Assembly (NCBI GenBank): GCA_963791315.1 | Contig: CAWBRQ010000005.1 | Coordinates: forward strand, 62,001 to 126,000 | Reading direction: 5' to 3' | DNA length: 64,000 nt | From: JACCZX01 sp963791315 | GTDB lineage: Bacteria > Pseudomonadota > Gammaproteobacteria > Burkholderiales > Burkholderiaceae_F | Part shown: positions 52,596 to 62,175 of the stretch, in pieces | Layout: every line of letters begins with the position of its first letter | How positions within the stretch are numbered: the stretch's first letter is position 1 | Program-made: the position numbers and the translations under genes | Notes under the pieces: generated by a model | The model's input: the letters and a program-made list of their open reading frames with translations, nothing else | The model's database searches: none | Told to the model about the DNA's origin: nothing

Positions 52596-52913
52596 CAGGC
52601 GCAGCGTGAAGGAAAGCGAATAAGTGCCTGATTTAACAACAGCGGACCGGCCAATGACAGCCTGTGGACAAATTTGTGGAAAACCTTTGAGGCCGGGCAG
52701 AGGCCCCGGACGGCTAATCTCTGGGCCACGTCGGGTGTCACCAAACGTTAACGAATGTTCTGTTCACAATCAAAGGGTTACGTCGACTTTATCGGCGTTT
52801 CCGCGCTAAACCACTTGGACAGCCGCGCCAATTCTCATGGGCCACCGTTTTGTGCATAAGTCAAGCATCTCAGCGCTTTTGGTGTGGTGAAGCGACAGGC
52901 GCGGAGTGATCGC
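52596..52913 (-). other. Non-coding gap with DnaA-box-like sites
   Basis: 318 nt between hemE and priA without a supportable gene. It contains TGTGGACAA (52663-52671) and TGTGGAAAA (52675-52683), each one or two changes from the DnaA box, and a perfect box TGTGCATAA (52851-52859, reverse complement TTATGCACA). An AT-richer stretch (CACCAAACGTTAACGAATG) lies between. This could be a DnaA-regulated promoter for priA. The coding strand does not switch here, which argues against a replication origin. Confidence 0.4.
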
Positions 52914-53996
52914 TTACCTGCGCATTTCGAGGCTTTGTGTATGGACAGTATTCACCAATATCTCGACGCTTTCCGGCGGCGTGAATTGAGATATGCCATG
53001 GCCCAGATTGAATACGTGGCCGTCCCAGGTCCCGTCGGCGCGCTTTGGGGTACCGAACGAATTCAACACGGCCGCGGCGGCGGTTTCAATTTCCTTCGAA
53101 CTCGCGAACAGCGCCATCGGATCCAGATTGCCCTGCAACGCGCAGCGATCACCGATTCGCTTGCGTGCTTGTCCAAGATTCACCGTCCAATCGAGCCCAA
53201 CCGCGTCGCATCCGCTGTCGGCAATCTCTTCAAGCCACAGCCCGCCCCCTTTGGTGAATACGATCGACGGAACGCGCTCACCGTCGTGCTCTCGCTTCAG
53301 CTTCGCGACCACCCGTCTCATGTAGGCGAGCGAAAAGGTTTGATACGCACCGTCTGCCAGCGCGCCGCCCCACGTGTCAAATAGCATTACCGCTTGTGCA
53401 CCCGCCTCGATCTGCGCGTTCAAGTAGGCGGCCACCGCGAGCGTGTTGACTTCGAGCAGACGATGCAGCAGGTCCGGTCTCGAATACAGCATCGTCTTAA
53501 TCAAGCGGAAGTCATCCGAGCCGCCACCTTCGATCATGTAACACGCCAGCGTGAAGGGACTGCCCGAGAAACCGATCAGCGGAATGCGATTGCTGAGCGC
53601 TCTGCGTACCTCGCGCACTGTGTCGGTCACGTAGCGCAGTTCGGCATTCGGGTCCGGGCACGCAAGTCGGTTCACGTCGGCTTCGGTACGAACCGGCCGC
53701 TCGAACTTGGGCCCTTCGCCCTCGACGAAATAGAGTCCAAGCCCCATCGCATCAGGCACGGTGAGAATGTCTGAAAACAAAATCGCGGCGTCGAGTGCAA
53801 ACCGATCAACCGGCTGCAGGGTCACCTCGGTCGCATAGGCGGGAGATTTCGCCAGTCCAAGAAAGCTGCCGGCGCGCTTGCGCGTGGCGTTGTATTCGGC
53901 CATATAGCGGCCTGCCTGGCGCATCAACCAGATCGGCGTGTATTCGGTTGGCTCGCGTAGCAGCGCACGCAGCAACGTGTCGTTTTGTGGTCTCAC
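52914..53996 (-). CDS. hemE: Uroporphyrinogen decarboxylase
   Basis: About 360 residues. Seen: NDTLLRALLREPTEYTPIWL, MRQAGRYMAEYNATRKRAGS (the R-Q-A-G-R substrate loop), AILFSDILTVPDAMGLGLYF, IGFSGSPFTLACYMIEGGGS, VMLFDTWGGALADG and the C-terminal FNLGHGISQFTPPESVE. It decarboxylates uroporphyrinogen III to coproporphyrinogen in haem synthesis. The GTG at 53996 is preferred over an upstream TTG at 54023, because the latter lies inside the T-run of the preceding terminator. Confidence 0.95.
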   Translation of the reverse strand: MRPQNDTLLRALLREPTEYTPIWLMRQAGRYMAEYNATRKRAGSFLGLAKSPAYATEVTLQPVDRFALDAAILFSDILTVPDAMGLGLYFVEGEGPKFERPVRTEADVNRLACPDPNAELRYVTDTVREVRRALSNRIPLIGFSGSPFTLACYMIEGGGSDDFRLIKTMLYSRPDLLHRLLEVNTLAVAAYLNAQIEAGAQAVMLFDTWGGALADGAYQTFSLAYMRRVVAKLKREHDGERVPSIVFTKGGGLWLEEIADSGCDAVGLDWTVNLGQARKRIGDRCALQGNLDPMALFASSKEIETAAAAVLNSFGTPKRADGTWDGHVFNLGHGISQFTPPESVEILVNTVHTQSLEMRR

Positions 53997-54021
53997 GAAG
54001 TTATTGGAACACAGGAAGGCC

Positions 54022-54051
54022 AAAAAAAAGAGCAGGCCGACGCCTGCTCTT
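54022..54051 (-). terminator. Rho-independent terminator before hemE
   Basis: On the minus strand, a 10-bp stem AAGAGCAGGC / GCCTGCTCTT with a 4-nt loop, followed by a run of T. It ends transcription of the small secreted-protein gene and separates it from hemE. Confidence 0.88.
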
Positions 54052-54073
54052 GTATACAGCTCTAACGATCGCG

Positions 54074-54391
54074 CTACGGCTTCGTCGTGTTCTTGTTAAT
54101 GTCTTCTAGGTTCTTGTCAGCGCGCGCCTTCTTCTTCGCGGCCTTCGCATCCTTCGCGGCTTTCTTTTCTTCCGGCGTCATTTCCTTGGTGCTCTTCGTG
54201 CTCTTCGTGCTCTTGGCGGCCGGGGCGGCTGCTGCCGGTGCTGCGTCTTTCGCCGGTGCGGCATCTTTCGCTGGCGCGGCAGCGGGCGGGGTCGGGCTAT
54301 AAGGCTTGGTGTCTGCAGGCCTTGGCTTGTCTTGGGCGAACGCGGCTGTCGCGAACACCGAAGCAATCAGTACAGCGAGAAGCTTTTTCAT
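54074..54391 (-). CDS. Small exported Ala/Lys-rich protein, hypothetical
   Basis: 105 residues. Clear Sec signal peptide (KKLLAVLIASVFATAAFAQD, cleavage after AFA). The mature part is low complexity: Pro/Ala segment (TPPAAAPAKDAAPAKDAAPA), Lys/Ser/Thr (KSTKSTKSTKEMTPEEKKAA) and a basic end (KKKARADKNLEDINKNTTKP). Similar short exported Lys/Ala-rich proteins are common in betaproteobacteria, with no known role. Single-gene transcript with its own terminator. Confidence 0.75.
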   Translation of the reverse strand: MKKLLAVLIASVFATAAFAQDKPRPADTKPYSPTPPAAAPAKDAAPAKDAAPAAAAPAAKSTKSTKSTKEMTPEEKKAAKDAKAAKKKARADKNLEDINKNTTKP

Positions 54392-54601
54392 GTTGTGTCC
54401 CTGGAACAGTGGGTTAATGGAATTGACTCGATTGAGACAACGCCTTGAGTCGTTAGCCGAACCGAGGAGGCCGATCCACTGACTCTGGAGCTGCCAACGC
54501 GCAGCCGGGGCGCAGGTTGACACATTCGAGGCTGGAAATGGCTGTTCGAGGGGCAAAACTGCTAGTTTTGGGGCTCCTGGGCGCGCGCTGATGCTTTTTT
54601 G

Positions 54602-55143
54602 CTACTCCTGCGGCAGTGCGAGGGTTCTCAATTGAAATCGGCCGTCCTTTCGAAACAGCCAGGTTTCCGAAAAGACGAGCGGCCCCCGAGCTACGAGTTT
54701 CGCCGGCGGCGCGGGTAACGGCGAGGCTGCCTTGAGCGAGGTTAGCGCGACGTTATCGAGCGATGCGATGCCTGGGGAGCGCAGAATCTTGGAGCGCGTC
54801 ACCTTGCCTTCGCGATCGACGGTAGCTTCAACCACGATCACCGCCCGCAGTAGATGCTCGGGCCGGCCGTCGAACAGATGAGCACGATTAGTTGCATACA
54901 CCTTTTCGGCCACTACGCGCTTCCAGTCATCGAGCGCCGGGTCGCGTGCTGCGAGTCGCAACGCCGATGGCGAGAGGGGCGTGGATGGTGCAGCCTCAAA
55001 AGGTTGGATCGAAGGCGTGACGATCGGCGCCGGCAGCGGGCCGCTTACGTTGGAGGAGTGGGCGCAGGCGAGCTGCAGGCAGCGAGGACCAACGTCGCTA
55101 TCAGTACGCAACGCGATAGGTAGGATTCAAACGCTCGTGTCAT
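54602..55143 (-). CDS. Lipoprotein with TonB-like C-terminal domain, one frame break
   Basis: Repaired length about 180 residues. The ATG at 55143 overlaps the stop of the TonB-dependent receptor (ATGA) and opens a lipoprotein signal: MTRAFESYLSRCVLIATLVL followed by AACSSPAPTPPT (lipidated Cys). The frame then breaks near 55045, here by an apparent one-base loss. It resumes with PLPAPIVTPSIQPFEAAPST and a TonB C-terminal-like domain (RAVIVVEATVDREGKVTRSK, ILRSPGIASLDNVALTSLKA, GPLVFSETWLFRKDG). Ordinary TonB has an uncleaved inner-membrane helix, so a lipidated version is unusual. It may serve the receptor gene it is coupled to. Confidence 0.65.
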
Positions 55144-57230
55144 GGAACCCTCGCATCAAGTCCAAGCAACCATGTGCGGCCGGGAGCTGACTCGAAATAG
55201 CGCCCGTTCGCTTCATTGACGATCACAGACCCGATGTATCGCGCATTCAGAACGTTGTCGATCCGTAGAAAAGCGCGCAATTTCGCCGGCCCAGCGACGA
55301 ACGTGCGGGCTACAGCCAGGTTGACGGTTCCATAGCCGGGCGCATTGTCGGTATTGCGGTCATCCACGCTGATCTTCGACTGTGCGCGCCAATCAAGTGT
55401 GATGTCGGTCTCGCGAACACGGTAGACCGCCTCGATGAACGAGGTGTAGGCAGGAATGCCGGGAAGCCGATTGCCGGCAGGTACCAGCAGTGTGGGCAGG
55501 GTGCATGGGGCCGCTGTACACGTGAAAAATGGTTCTGCAAATTCGGCGCGTATAGCGGCCACCGATGCATACAGTGACAACGCGTTGTGCGGCTCCCATC
55601 CAACGCTCGCCTCGACGCCCCGGCGGCGCGTAGCCGCTGCGTTGGAAAACGTCGAGCGGCCTCCGGCATTGGTGCGCACGACGATATCGTTTTCGGTATC
55701 GATGAAAAACGCAGCGATCGTTCCGCGCAGCGTCCGCGACGCCGCTGCCTTGGCGCCGATTTCATAGTTGTTACTGCGGGCCGGTTCGAGAGCCGTGTTA
55801 AATCCCGCGCTACCGTCAGGTCGGTACGCGAGCTCGTTTAGCGTTGGCGTCTCGAATCCACGGCCGTACGACGCGTACACGCTGCTCGATTGCGAGGGCC
55901 GATACACAATGCCAACGGTGGGATTGATCGAGTCGTAACGCGCGCGCCCCGAGTCATCGCCGTTGGCGAGAAATCGATCTTCGCCGCGAAACTCGACCTG
56001 GGATGCACGCACGCCCCCGAGCAGCCTCCATCCTGGTCCGATGCCGGACTCCACCTGCCCATAGATGTCGCGTGATTCGACAATATTGCTTTCGTCGCGG
56101 CGAAGCCTGCCCAAAGTTCCGAGCACTAGCGCAGGCTGCAACGTGAAGTTTTCATAACCCCGCCGGTCTTCGTCGAGCCGCTCGACGTTTGCACCAAGCG
56201 TCAGCGTCATTGCTTCAAGCGCGAGTTGCACTCGTGCATCGACGCCGCCGTAGGTTCGATCGAAGTCGATGACGCCGCCTGGGTGGTTAGGCGGCGCTTG
56301 CGTGGCGACTGGAATCGCCTGAAATTGAGTGACACCGCGACGGCCGCCCCATGCGACCGCTTGATAGCTCCAGCGCTCGGCAAAATCTCCTGCGAGTTGC
56401 GCACCGAGTTGCTGTTGTTCGGTCGATTTGCGCGTCTTGAATTGCAGCGCCTGCGGCGATGCCTGGCGCGGATCTTCTTGCCATTGCCCGCGTGTAAGTC
56501 CCAGCGGATCCTCAGCCTCTGGAATGTCGAGCGCGTTCAGCGTTATCCGCAAGCGTCCAACTGGAGTGTCGAGCGCGGCGGCACGCAAGTTGATCACGTC
56601 GCGCGTCGCGCTGCTGTAGTCGCGATAACCTTCGGTTGAAAAGTGGCTGGCATCGATGGCATACGCGTACGGTGCAGTACCGCCGCTGATGTTGATGCCG
56701 CCGCGCCACGTGTCGTAGGAACCGGCCGCGCCGGAGATTTCGAATTCATTCGGACCCGGTGCTAGGCGCGTCGTCATAGCGATCACGCCACCTGACGAGT
56801 TTCCGTACAGGGCGGAAAAAGGACCGCGCAGTACTTCAATGCGATCGACAGCATTCAAGGCGAAGTGGGACACCTGGCCTTGCCCGTCTGGCATCGTTGC
56901 GGGTATGCCGTCGGCGTAAAGACGAACACCCCGCACGCCGAACGTCGACCGCGCACCAAAGCCACGCACCGAGATTTGCAGATCCTGCGCGTAGTTCTGC
57001 CGATTAAGAACAACCACTCCCGGCACCCGCACCAGAGATTCGGAGAGGTTCACTCTGAGGTTCGTATCGCGCACTTCGTCGCGGTCGACCACGTCGGTGG
57101 AAGCGGGAACATCGAGCTGCGAGCGTTCGGTACGCGTGGCCGTGACGACAACGCGCTCCAGCGTTTGCGCACTTTCCTGCGCGTACGCGGAAGCGAACGA
57201 CAGCACCAGGAACAACGAGAGGCAGCGCAT
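55140..57230 (-). CDS. TonB-dependent outer-membrane receptor
   Basis: 696 residues. Signal peptide MRCLSLFLVLSFASAYAQES. TonB box candidate TLERVVVTATRTERSQLDVP just after it. The plug domain has ESLVRVPGVVVLNRQ, ISVRGFGARSTFGVRGVRLY and RIEVLRGPFSALYGNSSGGV. A 22-strand barrel follows, with the usual ends (SVYASYGRGFETPTLNELAY, LRAFLRIDNVLNARYIGSVI, and a terminal aromatic-containing strand). Substrate unknown, probably a ferric siderophore or similar. It overlaps the TonB-like lipoprotein by 4 nt. The ATG at 57230 is chosen for the signal peptide. Confidence 0.9.
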   Translation of the reverse strand: MRCLSLFLVLSFASAYAQESAQTLERVVVTATRTERSQLDVPASTDVVDRDEVRDTNLRVNLSESLVRVPGVVVLNRQNYAQDLQISVRGFGARSTFGVRGVRLYADGIPATMPDGQGQVSHFALNAVDRIEVLRGPFSALYGNSSGGVIAMTTRLAPGPNEFEISGAAGSYDTWRGGINISGGTAPYAYAIDASHFSTEGYRDYSSATRDVINLRAAALDTPVGRLRITLNALDIPEAEDPLGLTRGQWQEDPRQASPQALQFKTRKSTEQQQLGAQLAGDFAERWSYQAVAWGGRRGVTQFQAIPVATQAPPNHPGGVIDFDRTYGGVDARVQLALEAMTLTLGANVERLDEDRRGYENFTLQPALVLGTLGRLRRDESNIVESRDIYGQVESGIGPGWRLLGGVRASQVEFRGEDRFLANGDDSGRARYDSINPTVGIVYRPSQSSSVYASYGRGFETPTLNELAYRPDGSAGFNTALEPARSNNYEIGAKAAASRTLRGTIAAFFIDTENDIVVRTNAGGRSTFSNAAATRRRGVEASVGWEPHNALSLYASVAAIRAEFAEPFFTCTAAPCTLPTLLVPAGNRLPGIPAYTSFIEAVYRVRETDITLDWRAQSKISVDDRNTDNAPGYGTVNLAVARTFVAGPAKLRAFLRIDNVLNARYIGSVIVNEANGRYFESAPGRTWLLGLDARVP

Positions 57231-57267
57231 AGAAATAACTTCGCGCAATGTTAGTGGAAGCGCTAAA

Positions 57268-57294
57268 GCAAAAGGGCAGCCGATGGCTGCCCTT
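57268..57294 (-). terminator. Terminator of the atp operon
   Basis: On the minus strand, a 10-bp stem AAGGGCAGCC / GGCTGCCCTT with a 3-nt loop, then TTTT, 36 nt past the atpC stop. Confidence 0.75.
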
Positions 57295-57329
57295 CTCACT
57301 GCACCCCAGGTTTAGCTACGTCGGTCGCA

Positions 57330-57749
57330 CTACTTGCCGCGCAGCTTGCGGATCGCGGCCAACTGCGCCGCAAGGGCCGACATTTCCGCTTCGACCTTCG
57401 CGATTTCGAGCTCGCTTCCGGCGTTCTTGCGTGCTTCTTCCGCCTTGGCCAGCGCGTCGCGCGCTTTGGCTTCGTCGAGGTCGTGGCCACGAATCGCAGT
57501 GTCGGCGAGTACCGTCACGACGTGCGGCTGCACTTCGAGAATGCCGCCAGCGACGAATACCTGTTCCTCCTCGGTTTTGCCCGGCATCTTGATGCGAACC
57601 ACGCCGGGGCGAATGCGAGTGATCAGCGGCGTGTGGCGCGGATAGATGCCCAGCTCGCCTGCCTCGCCGGGCAGCGCGACGAATTCGGCCTCGCCCGCGA
57701 AGATACTTTCCTCAGCGCTGACAACGTCGACGTGAATCGTCGTTGCCAT
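57330..57749 (-). CDS. atpC: F1Fo ATP synthase subunit epsilon
   Basis: 139 residues. Beta-barrel N-terminal domain (IHVDVVSAEESIFAGEAEFV, PGEAGELGIYPRHTPLITRI) and a helical C-terminal hairpin (EAKARDALAKAEEARKNAGS, KVEAEMSALAAQLAAIRKLR) that can inhibit hydrolysis. Last gene of the operon; its ATG shares one base with the atpD stop (TAATG). Confidence 0.96.
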   Translation of the reverse strand: MATTIHVDVVSAEESIFAGEAEFVALPGEAGELGIYPRHTPLITRIRPGVVRIKMPGKTEEEQVFVAGGILEVQPHVVTVLADTAIRGHDLDEAKARDALAKAEEARKNAGSELEIAKVEAEMSALAAQLAAIRKLRGK

Positions 57750-59167
57750 TACTGCACTTTCTTCTCGAGCGCTTCGTCGATCGTGCCGACCATGTAAAAC
57801 GCCTGCTCGGGCAGCGCATCGCACTCGCCGTCCACGATCATCTTGAAGCCGCGAATCGTTTCTTTCAGCGGCACGTACTTGCCAGGTGAGTTGGTGAAAG
57901 CCTCGGCAACCTTGAACGGCTGTGACAAGAAGCGCTGAATCTTGCGGGCGCGCGAGACCGCTAGTTTGTCTTCAGGCGACAACTCGTCCATGCCCAGAAT
58001 CGCGATGATGTCGCGCAGCTCGCGATAGCGCTGCAACGTCGATTGCACACGGCGTGCGGTGTCGTAGTGTTCTTCGCCGACCACGTTCGGATCAATCTGG
58101 CGCGAAGTCGAATCGAGCGGATCGACCGCAGGATAAATGCCGAGCGAGGCGATATCGCGCGACAACACGACCGTGGCATCCAGATGGCCGAACGTCGTTG
58201 CCGGTGACGGATCGGTCAGGTCGTCGGCCGGTACGTAGACGGCCTGGATCGACGTAATCGAGCCCACCTTGGTCGACGTAATGCGCTCCTGCAGCTTGCC
58301 CATTTCTTCGGCCAGTGTCGGTTGATAGCCGACTGCCGACGGCATGCGGCCGAGCAACGCCGACACCTCGGTGCCCGCCAGCGTGAAGCGATAAATGTTG
58401 TCGACGAAGAACAATATGTCTTTGCCTTCATCGCGGAAAGCTTCGGCCATCGTCAGACCAGTCAAGCCGACTCGCAACCGGTTGCCCGGTGGCTCGTTCA
58501 TCTGACCGAACACCATTGCGACCTTCGACTTGCCCAAATCCTCCTGCACGATGACCTTCGCGTCCGACATCTCGTGATAAAAGTCATTGCCTTCGCGCGT
58601 GCGCTCGCCCACACCGGCGAATACCGAAAGCCCCGAGTGTGCGGTCGCGATGTTGTTGATCAGCTCCAGCATCGTGACAGTCTTGCCGACACCGGCGCCG
58701 CCAAACAATCCGACCTTGCCGCCTTTGGCGAACGGGCACATCAAATCGATCACCTTGATGCCGGTTTCGAGCAGTTCGACCGATGGCGAAAGTTCGTCGA
58801 ACTTCGGTGCCGGTTGATGAATGCCGCGCCGCTGGTTCGACTCGATCGGGCCACGCTCGTCGATCGGACGACCCAACACGTCCATCACGCGCCCGAGGAC
58901 ACCGGGGCCGACCGGAACCATGATGTTGTTGCCGGTGTCGGTGACCGACATGCCGCGCCGCAGCCCGTCCGAAGAGCCCATCGCAATCGTGCGCACGATG
59001 CCATCACCCAACTGCTGTTGGACCTCGAACGTCAGACCCTGTTCGGCAAGTTTGTTGGTCTTGTCCTCATCGAGCTTCAGCGCGTTGTAGACATGCGGCA
59101 TCTGATCGCGTGGAAATTCGATATCGACGACAGCGCCAATACATTGAACGATGGTTCCTGTTGACAT
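57749..59167 (-). CDS. atpD: F1Fo ATP synthase subunit beta
   Basis: 472 residues, full length. P-loop in KVGLFGGAGVGKTVTMLELI; also MVFGQMNEPPGNRLRVGLTG, catalytic Glu in GVGERTREGNDFYHEM, and the DELSPEDK (DELSEED-like) segment near the end. The catalytic subunit of F1, it binds ATP at the alpha-beta interfaces. It follows atpG by 14 nt. Confidence 0.98.
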   Translation of the reverse strand: MSTGTIVQCIGAVVDIEFPRDQMPHVYNALKLDEDKTNKLAEQGLTFEVQQQLGDGIVRTIAMGSSDGLRRGMSVTDTGNNIMVPVGPGVLGRVMDVLGRPIDERGPIESNQRRGIHQPAPKFDELSPSVELLETGIKVIDLMCPFAKGGKVGLFGGAGVGKTVTMLELINNIATAHSGLSVFAGVGERTREGNDFYHEMSDAKVIVQEDLGKSKVAMVFGQMNEPPGNRLRVGLTGLTMAEAFRDEGKDILFFVDNIYRFTLAGTEVSALLGRMPSAVGYQPTLAEEMGKLQERITSTKVGSITSIQAVYVPADDLTDPSPATTFGHLDATVVLSRDIASLGIYPAVDPLDSTSRQIDPNVVGEEHYDTARRVQSTLQRYRELRDIIAILGMDELSPEDKLAVSRARKIQRFLSQPFKVAEAFTNSPGKYVPLKETIRGFKMIVDGECDALPEQAFYMVGTIDEALEKKVQ

Positions 59168-59181
59168 AGTTACGTACCCAG

Positions 59182-60063
59182 TTATGAAATGGCGGCTGCG
59201 CCGCCCACTATTTCCGAAATCTCTTTCGTAATACCCGCCTGCCGCGTTTTGTTGTAAACGAGCTGCAATTCCTCGATCAACTTCTTCGCGTTATCCGACG
59301 CCGCCTTCATCGCGACCATGCGTGCGCTTTGCTCGGACGCGATGTTTTCCGCGACCGACTGGTAGACCAGCGCCTCGAGATAGCGCACCATCAACGTATC
59401 GATTACTGCGCGTGGGTCGGGCTCGTAGATGTAATCCCACGAATACGCACGCTTTTCTTCCTCCGTCTGAGCCAGACGATCGGCCGTCAGCGGCAGCAGC
59501 TGTTCGATCACAGGCTCCTGCTTCATCGTGTTGACGAACCGCGTGTACGCCAGATACACCACATCCAGCTTGCCTTCGGCGTACTGATCAAGGAGCACCT
59601 TGACCGGACCGATCAGTTTTTCCATATGCGGCCGGTCCCCTATCTGAACGTAGTGCGAGATAACGTTCGCATTGAGCCTCTGCAAAAAACCGAGACCCTT
59701 GTTGCCAATTGCGGTGGCCAGTATCTGTACGTTCTGGCTAGAAAGGTCTTTTACCTTCCCCAGCAGCACACGTTGAATGTTCGTATTCAAACCGCCGCAC
59801 AGTCCCTTGTCGGTCGTGACGAGGATCACGCCCGCGGCGTTCTTGCCCTCGCGCTTCAGAACAAATGGATGCTTGTATTCCGGCGTTGCCAGCGACAGAT
59901 GCGCGACGATGTTTCGAATCTTGTCGCCGTACGGACGGATTTGGCGCATGCGCTCCTGCGCCTTGCGCATCTTTGACGCGGCAACCATTTCCATTGCCTT
60001 GGTGATCTTGCGCGTGTTCTGCACGCTCTTGATCTTGCCGCGGATCTCTTTGGTACTCGGCAT
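59182..60063 (-). CDS. atpG: F1Fo ATP synthase subunit gamma
   Basis: 293 residues. N-terminal helix (TKEIRGKIKSVQNTRKITKA, MEMVAASKMRKAQERM) and C-terminal helix (ARMVAMKAASDNAKKLIEEL, YNKTRQAGITKEISEIVGGA) form the rotor shaft of F1. A Rossmann-like middle lies between (VILVTTDKGLCGGLNTNIQ). It starts 3 nt after the atpA stop. Confidence 0.97.
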   Translation of the reverse strand: MPSTKEIRGKIKSVQNTRKITKAMEMVAASKMRKAQERMRQIRPYGDKIRNIVAHLSLATPEYKHPFVLKREGKNAAGVILVTTDKGLCGGLNTNIQRVLLGKVKDLSSQNVQILATAIGNKGLGFLQRLNANVISHYVQIGDRPHMEKLIGPVKVLLDQYAEGKLDVVYLAYTRFVNTMKQEPVIEQLLPLTADRLAQTEEEKRAYSWDYIYEPDPRAVIDTLMVRYLEALVYQSVAENIASEQSARMVAMKAASDNAKKLIEELQLVYNKTRQAGITKEISEIVGGAAAIS

Positions 60064-60066
60064 GAA

Positions 60067-61606
60067 CTATGTCGACTTTTTGAACTCGGCGATAGCAGTC
60101 GTGAGCGCGGCCTCGTCTTCCTTCGACAAATCCTTGGTCGACTCGATGCGATCGACCAGCGCTGCATGTTTGGTCTTGACGAAATCGCGCAGCGCCTTTT
60201 CGGTGGCGAGGCAGTCCTTGACTTCGACGTCGTCAAACGCGCCGTTGTTAACTGCGAACAACGTCACCGCCATTTCCCACACCTGCAGCGGTTGATATTG
60301 CAGCTGCTTCATTAGCTCGGTCACTCGGCGGCCGCGATCAAGCTGCTTTAGGGTCGCGGCGTCGAGGTCGGATGCGAATTGCGAAAAAGCAGCGAGCTCC
60401 CGATACTGCGCCAGCGCCAGGCGAATGCCGCCGCCCAGTTTTTTGATGACCTTGGTCTGTGCGTTGCCACCCACACGCGACACCGAAATGCCGGCGTTAA
60501 TTGCGGGACGAATACCGGCGTTAAACAGGTCAGTCTCGAGAAAGATCTGGCCGTCGGTAATCGAGATCACGTTCGTGGGTACGAACGCGGTGACGTCGCC
60601 AGCCTGTGTTTCGATGATTGGCAGCGCCGTCAGCGAGCCGGTCTTGCCTTTAACCGCTCCCTTGGTGAACTTCTCAACGTATTCCGCGTTCACGCGCGCC
60701 GCCCGTTCGAGCAACCGTGAGTGCAGATAAAACACGTCGCCCGGATACGCTTCGCGGCCCGGCGGGCGACGTAGCAGTAGCGAGACTTGCCGATACGCCC
60801 ACGCCTGCTTGGTCAAGTCGTCATAAATGATCAGCGCGTCCTGCCCTCGATCGCGGAAGTACTCGCCCATCGTGCAACCCGAATACGGAGCGATGTATTG
60901 CATCGCCGCCGAGTCCGACGCCGACGCTGCGACGATGATCGTATAGTCCATCGCACCGTACTGCTCGAGCTTGCGCAAGCACTGTGGCAATCGTCGACGC
61001 TTTCTGACCGATCGCGACGTAGACGCAGATCAGGTCCTTGCCCTTTTGATTGATGATCGTGTCGACCGCAACTGCGGTCTTGCCGGTCTGGCGGTCGCCA
61101 ATGATCAGCTCGCGTTGGCCGCGGCCAACGGGCACCATCGAATCGATCGCCTTCAATCCGGTTTGCACCGGTTGAGATACCGACTGACGCGCGATGACGC
61201 CGGGCGCGACCTTCTCGATGACGTCGGTCATCTTCGCGTTGATCGGTCCCTTGCCATCGATCGGCAAACCAAGCGAGTTGACGACTCGGCCGAGCAGTTC
61301 AGGACCGATCGGCACTTCGAGAATGCGGCCGGTCGCCTTGACTGGGTCGCCCTCGCGAATATGTTCATAGTTGCCCAATACGACCGCACCGACCGAATCG
61401 CGCTCGAGGTTCAGGGCGAGCCCGAACGTATCGCCGGGGAACTCCAGCATCTCGCCCTGGCTGACGTCGGCCAGACCATGAATGCGGCAAATGCCGTCGG
61501 TCACCGTGACGACGGTGCCCTGCGTGCGGAAATCCGCCGTCAGCGTGAGTTTCTGAATTTGATTGCGAATCAGCTCGCTGATTTCGGAGGGTTTTAGTTG
61601 TTGCAT
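60067..61606 (-). CDS. atpA: F1Fo ATP synthase subunit alpha, one frame break
   Basis: Repaired length 512 residues, the normal size. N-terminal half: KPSEISELIRNQIQKLTLTA, GRGQRELIIGDRQTGKTAVA (P-loop) and CVYVAIGQKASTIATVL. C-terminal half in a shifted frame: RKLEQYGAMDYTIIVAASAS, GEYFRDRGQDALIIYDDLTK, SVSRVGGNAQTKVIKKLGGG. The break is near 60977, where the minus strand reads GTGCTTGCGCAAG; removing one base gives VLRKLEQYGAMDY, as in other alpha subunits. An essential gene, so this is almost certainly a sequence error. Confidence 0.95.
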
Positions 61607-61627
61607 TGAATTTCCTGTGTATGTGAC

Positions 61628-62167
61628 TTATTCCGCGCGCAGTGCCGATGCCATGCTGGCAAGTCGGCCGCGCACCGTGCCATCAATCACTTCATCGCCA
61701 ACGGTGATCAGCGCTCCGCCGATCAACGCACGATCGACTGTGACCTGCGGTCGCACCTTGCGCTTGAAACGCCGCTCGAGATCACCGACCAGTTGCGCCA
61801 GTGCAGCGTCGTCGACCGGAAACGCACTTTCAATCTGCGCTTCGACAACGCCTTCGCGCTCGTTTTTCAGTGCGTCGAACAGTGTCGCAATTTCGGGCAG
61901 CACAGCCAGTCGATCATTTTCAATCAGGACGCGCACGAAGTTCTGCGCTTCCGCGTTCAACGCATCACCCGTGCCGGCTGCGACCAGGCCGTAGAGCTGC
62001 TCTGGCCCAACCTTGGGATCGCCGATGGCGTTATGCATGTCGGGATCGGACACGATCATTGCCAGCCGCTGCAATGCTTGCGACCACTGCTGGAGCTTGC
62101 CGTCGGCGTCGGCCGAAGCGAACACCGCTTCCGCATACGGGCGCGCGATGGTCAGGTTCTCGGCCAT
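61628..62167 (-). CDS. atpH: F1Fo ATP synthase subunit delta
   Basis: 179 residues. Helical N-terminal domain (LTIARPYAEAVFASADADGK) and C-terminal family motif (EGVVEAQIESAFPVDDAALA, RRFKRKVRPQVTVDRALIGG, ALITVGDEVIDGTVRGRLAS). It links F1 to the peripheral stalk. It lies 8 nt after atpF. Confidence 0.96.
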   Translation of the reverse strand: MAENLTIARPYAEAVFASADADGKLQQWSQALQRLAMIVSDPDMHNAIGDPKVGPEQLYGLVAAGTGDALNAEAQNFVRVLIENDRLAVLPEIATLFDALKNEREGVVEAQIESAFPVDDAALAQLVGDLERRFKRKVRPQVTVDRALIGGALITVGDEVIDGTVRGRLASMASALRAE

Positions 62168-62175
62168 CGTGACGC

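Noticed and set aside
52596..52913. Chromosomal replication origin
   Set aside because: Only one perfect DnaA box, no coding-strand switch, and no dnaA or dnaN nearby; kept only as a box cluster.
60900..61050. Programmed ribosomal frameshift in atpA
   Set aside because: No slippery site is evident, and atpA is never recoded in known bacteria. The same one-base insertion pattern recurs in unrelated genes.
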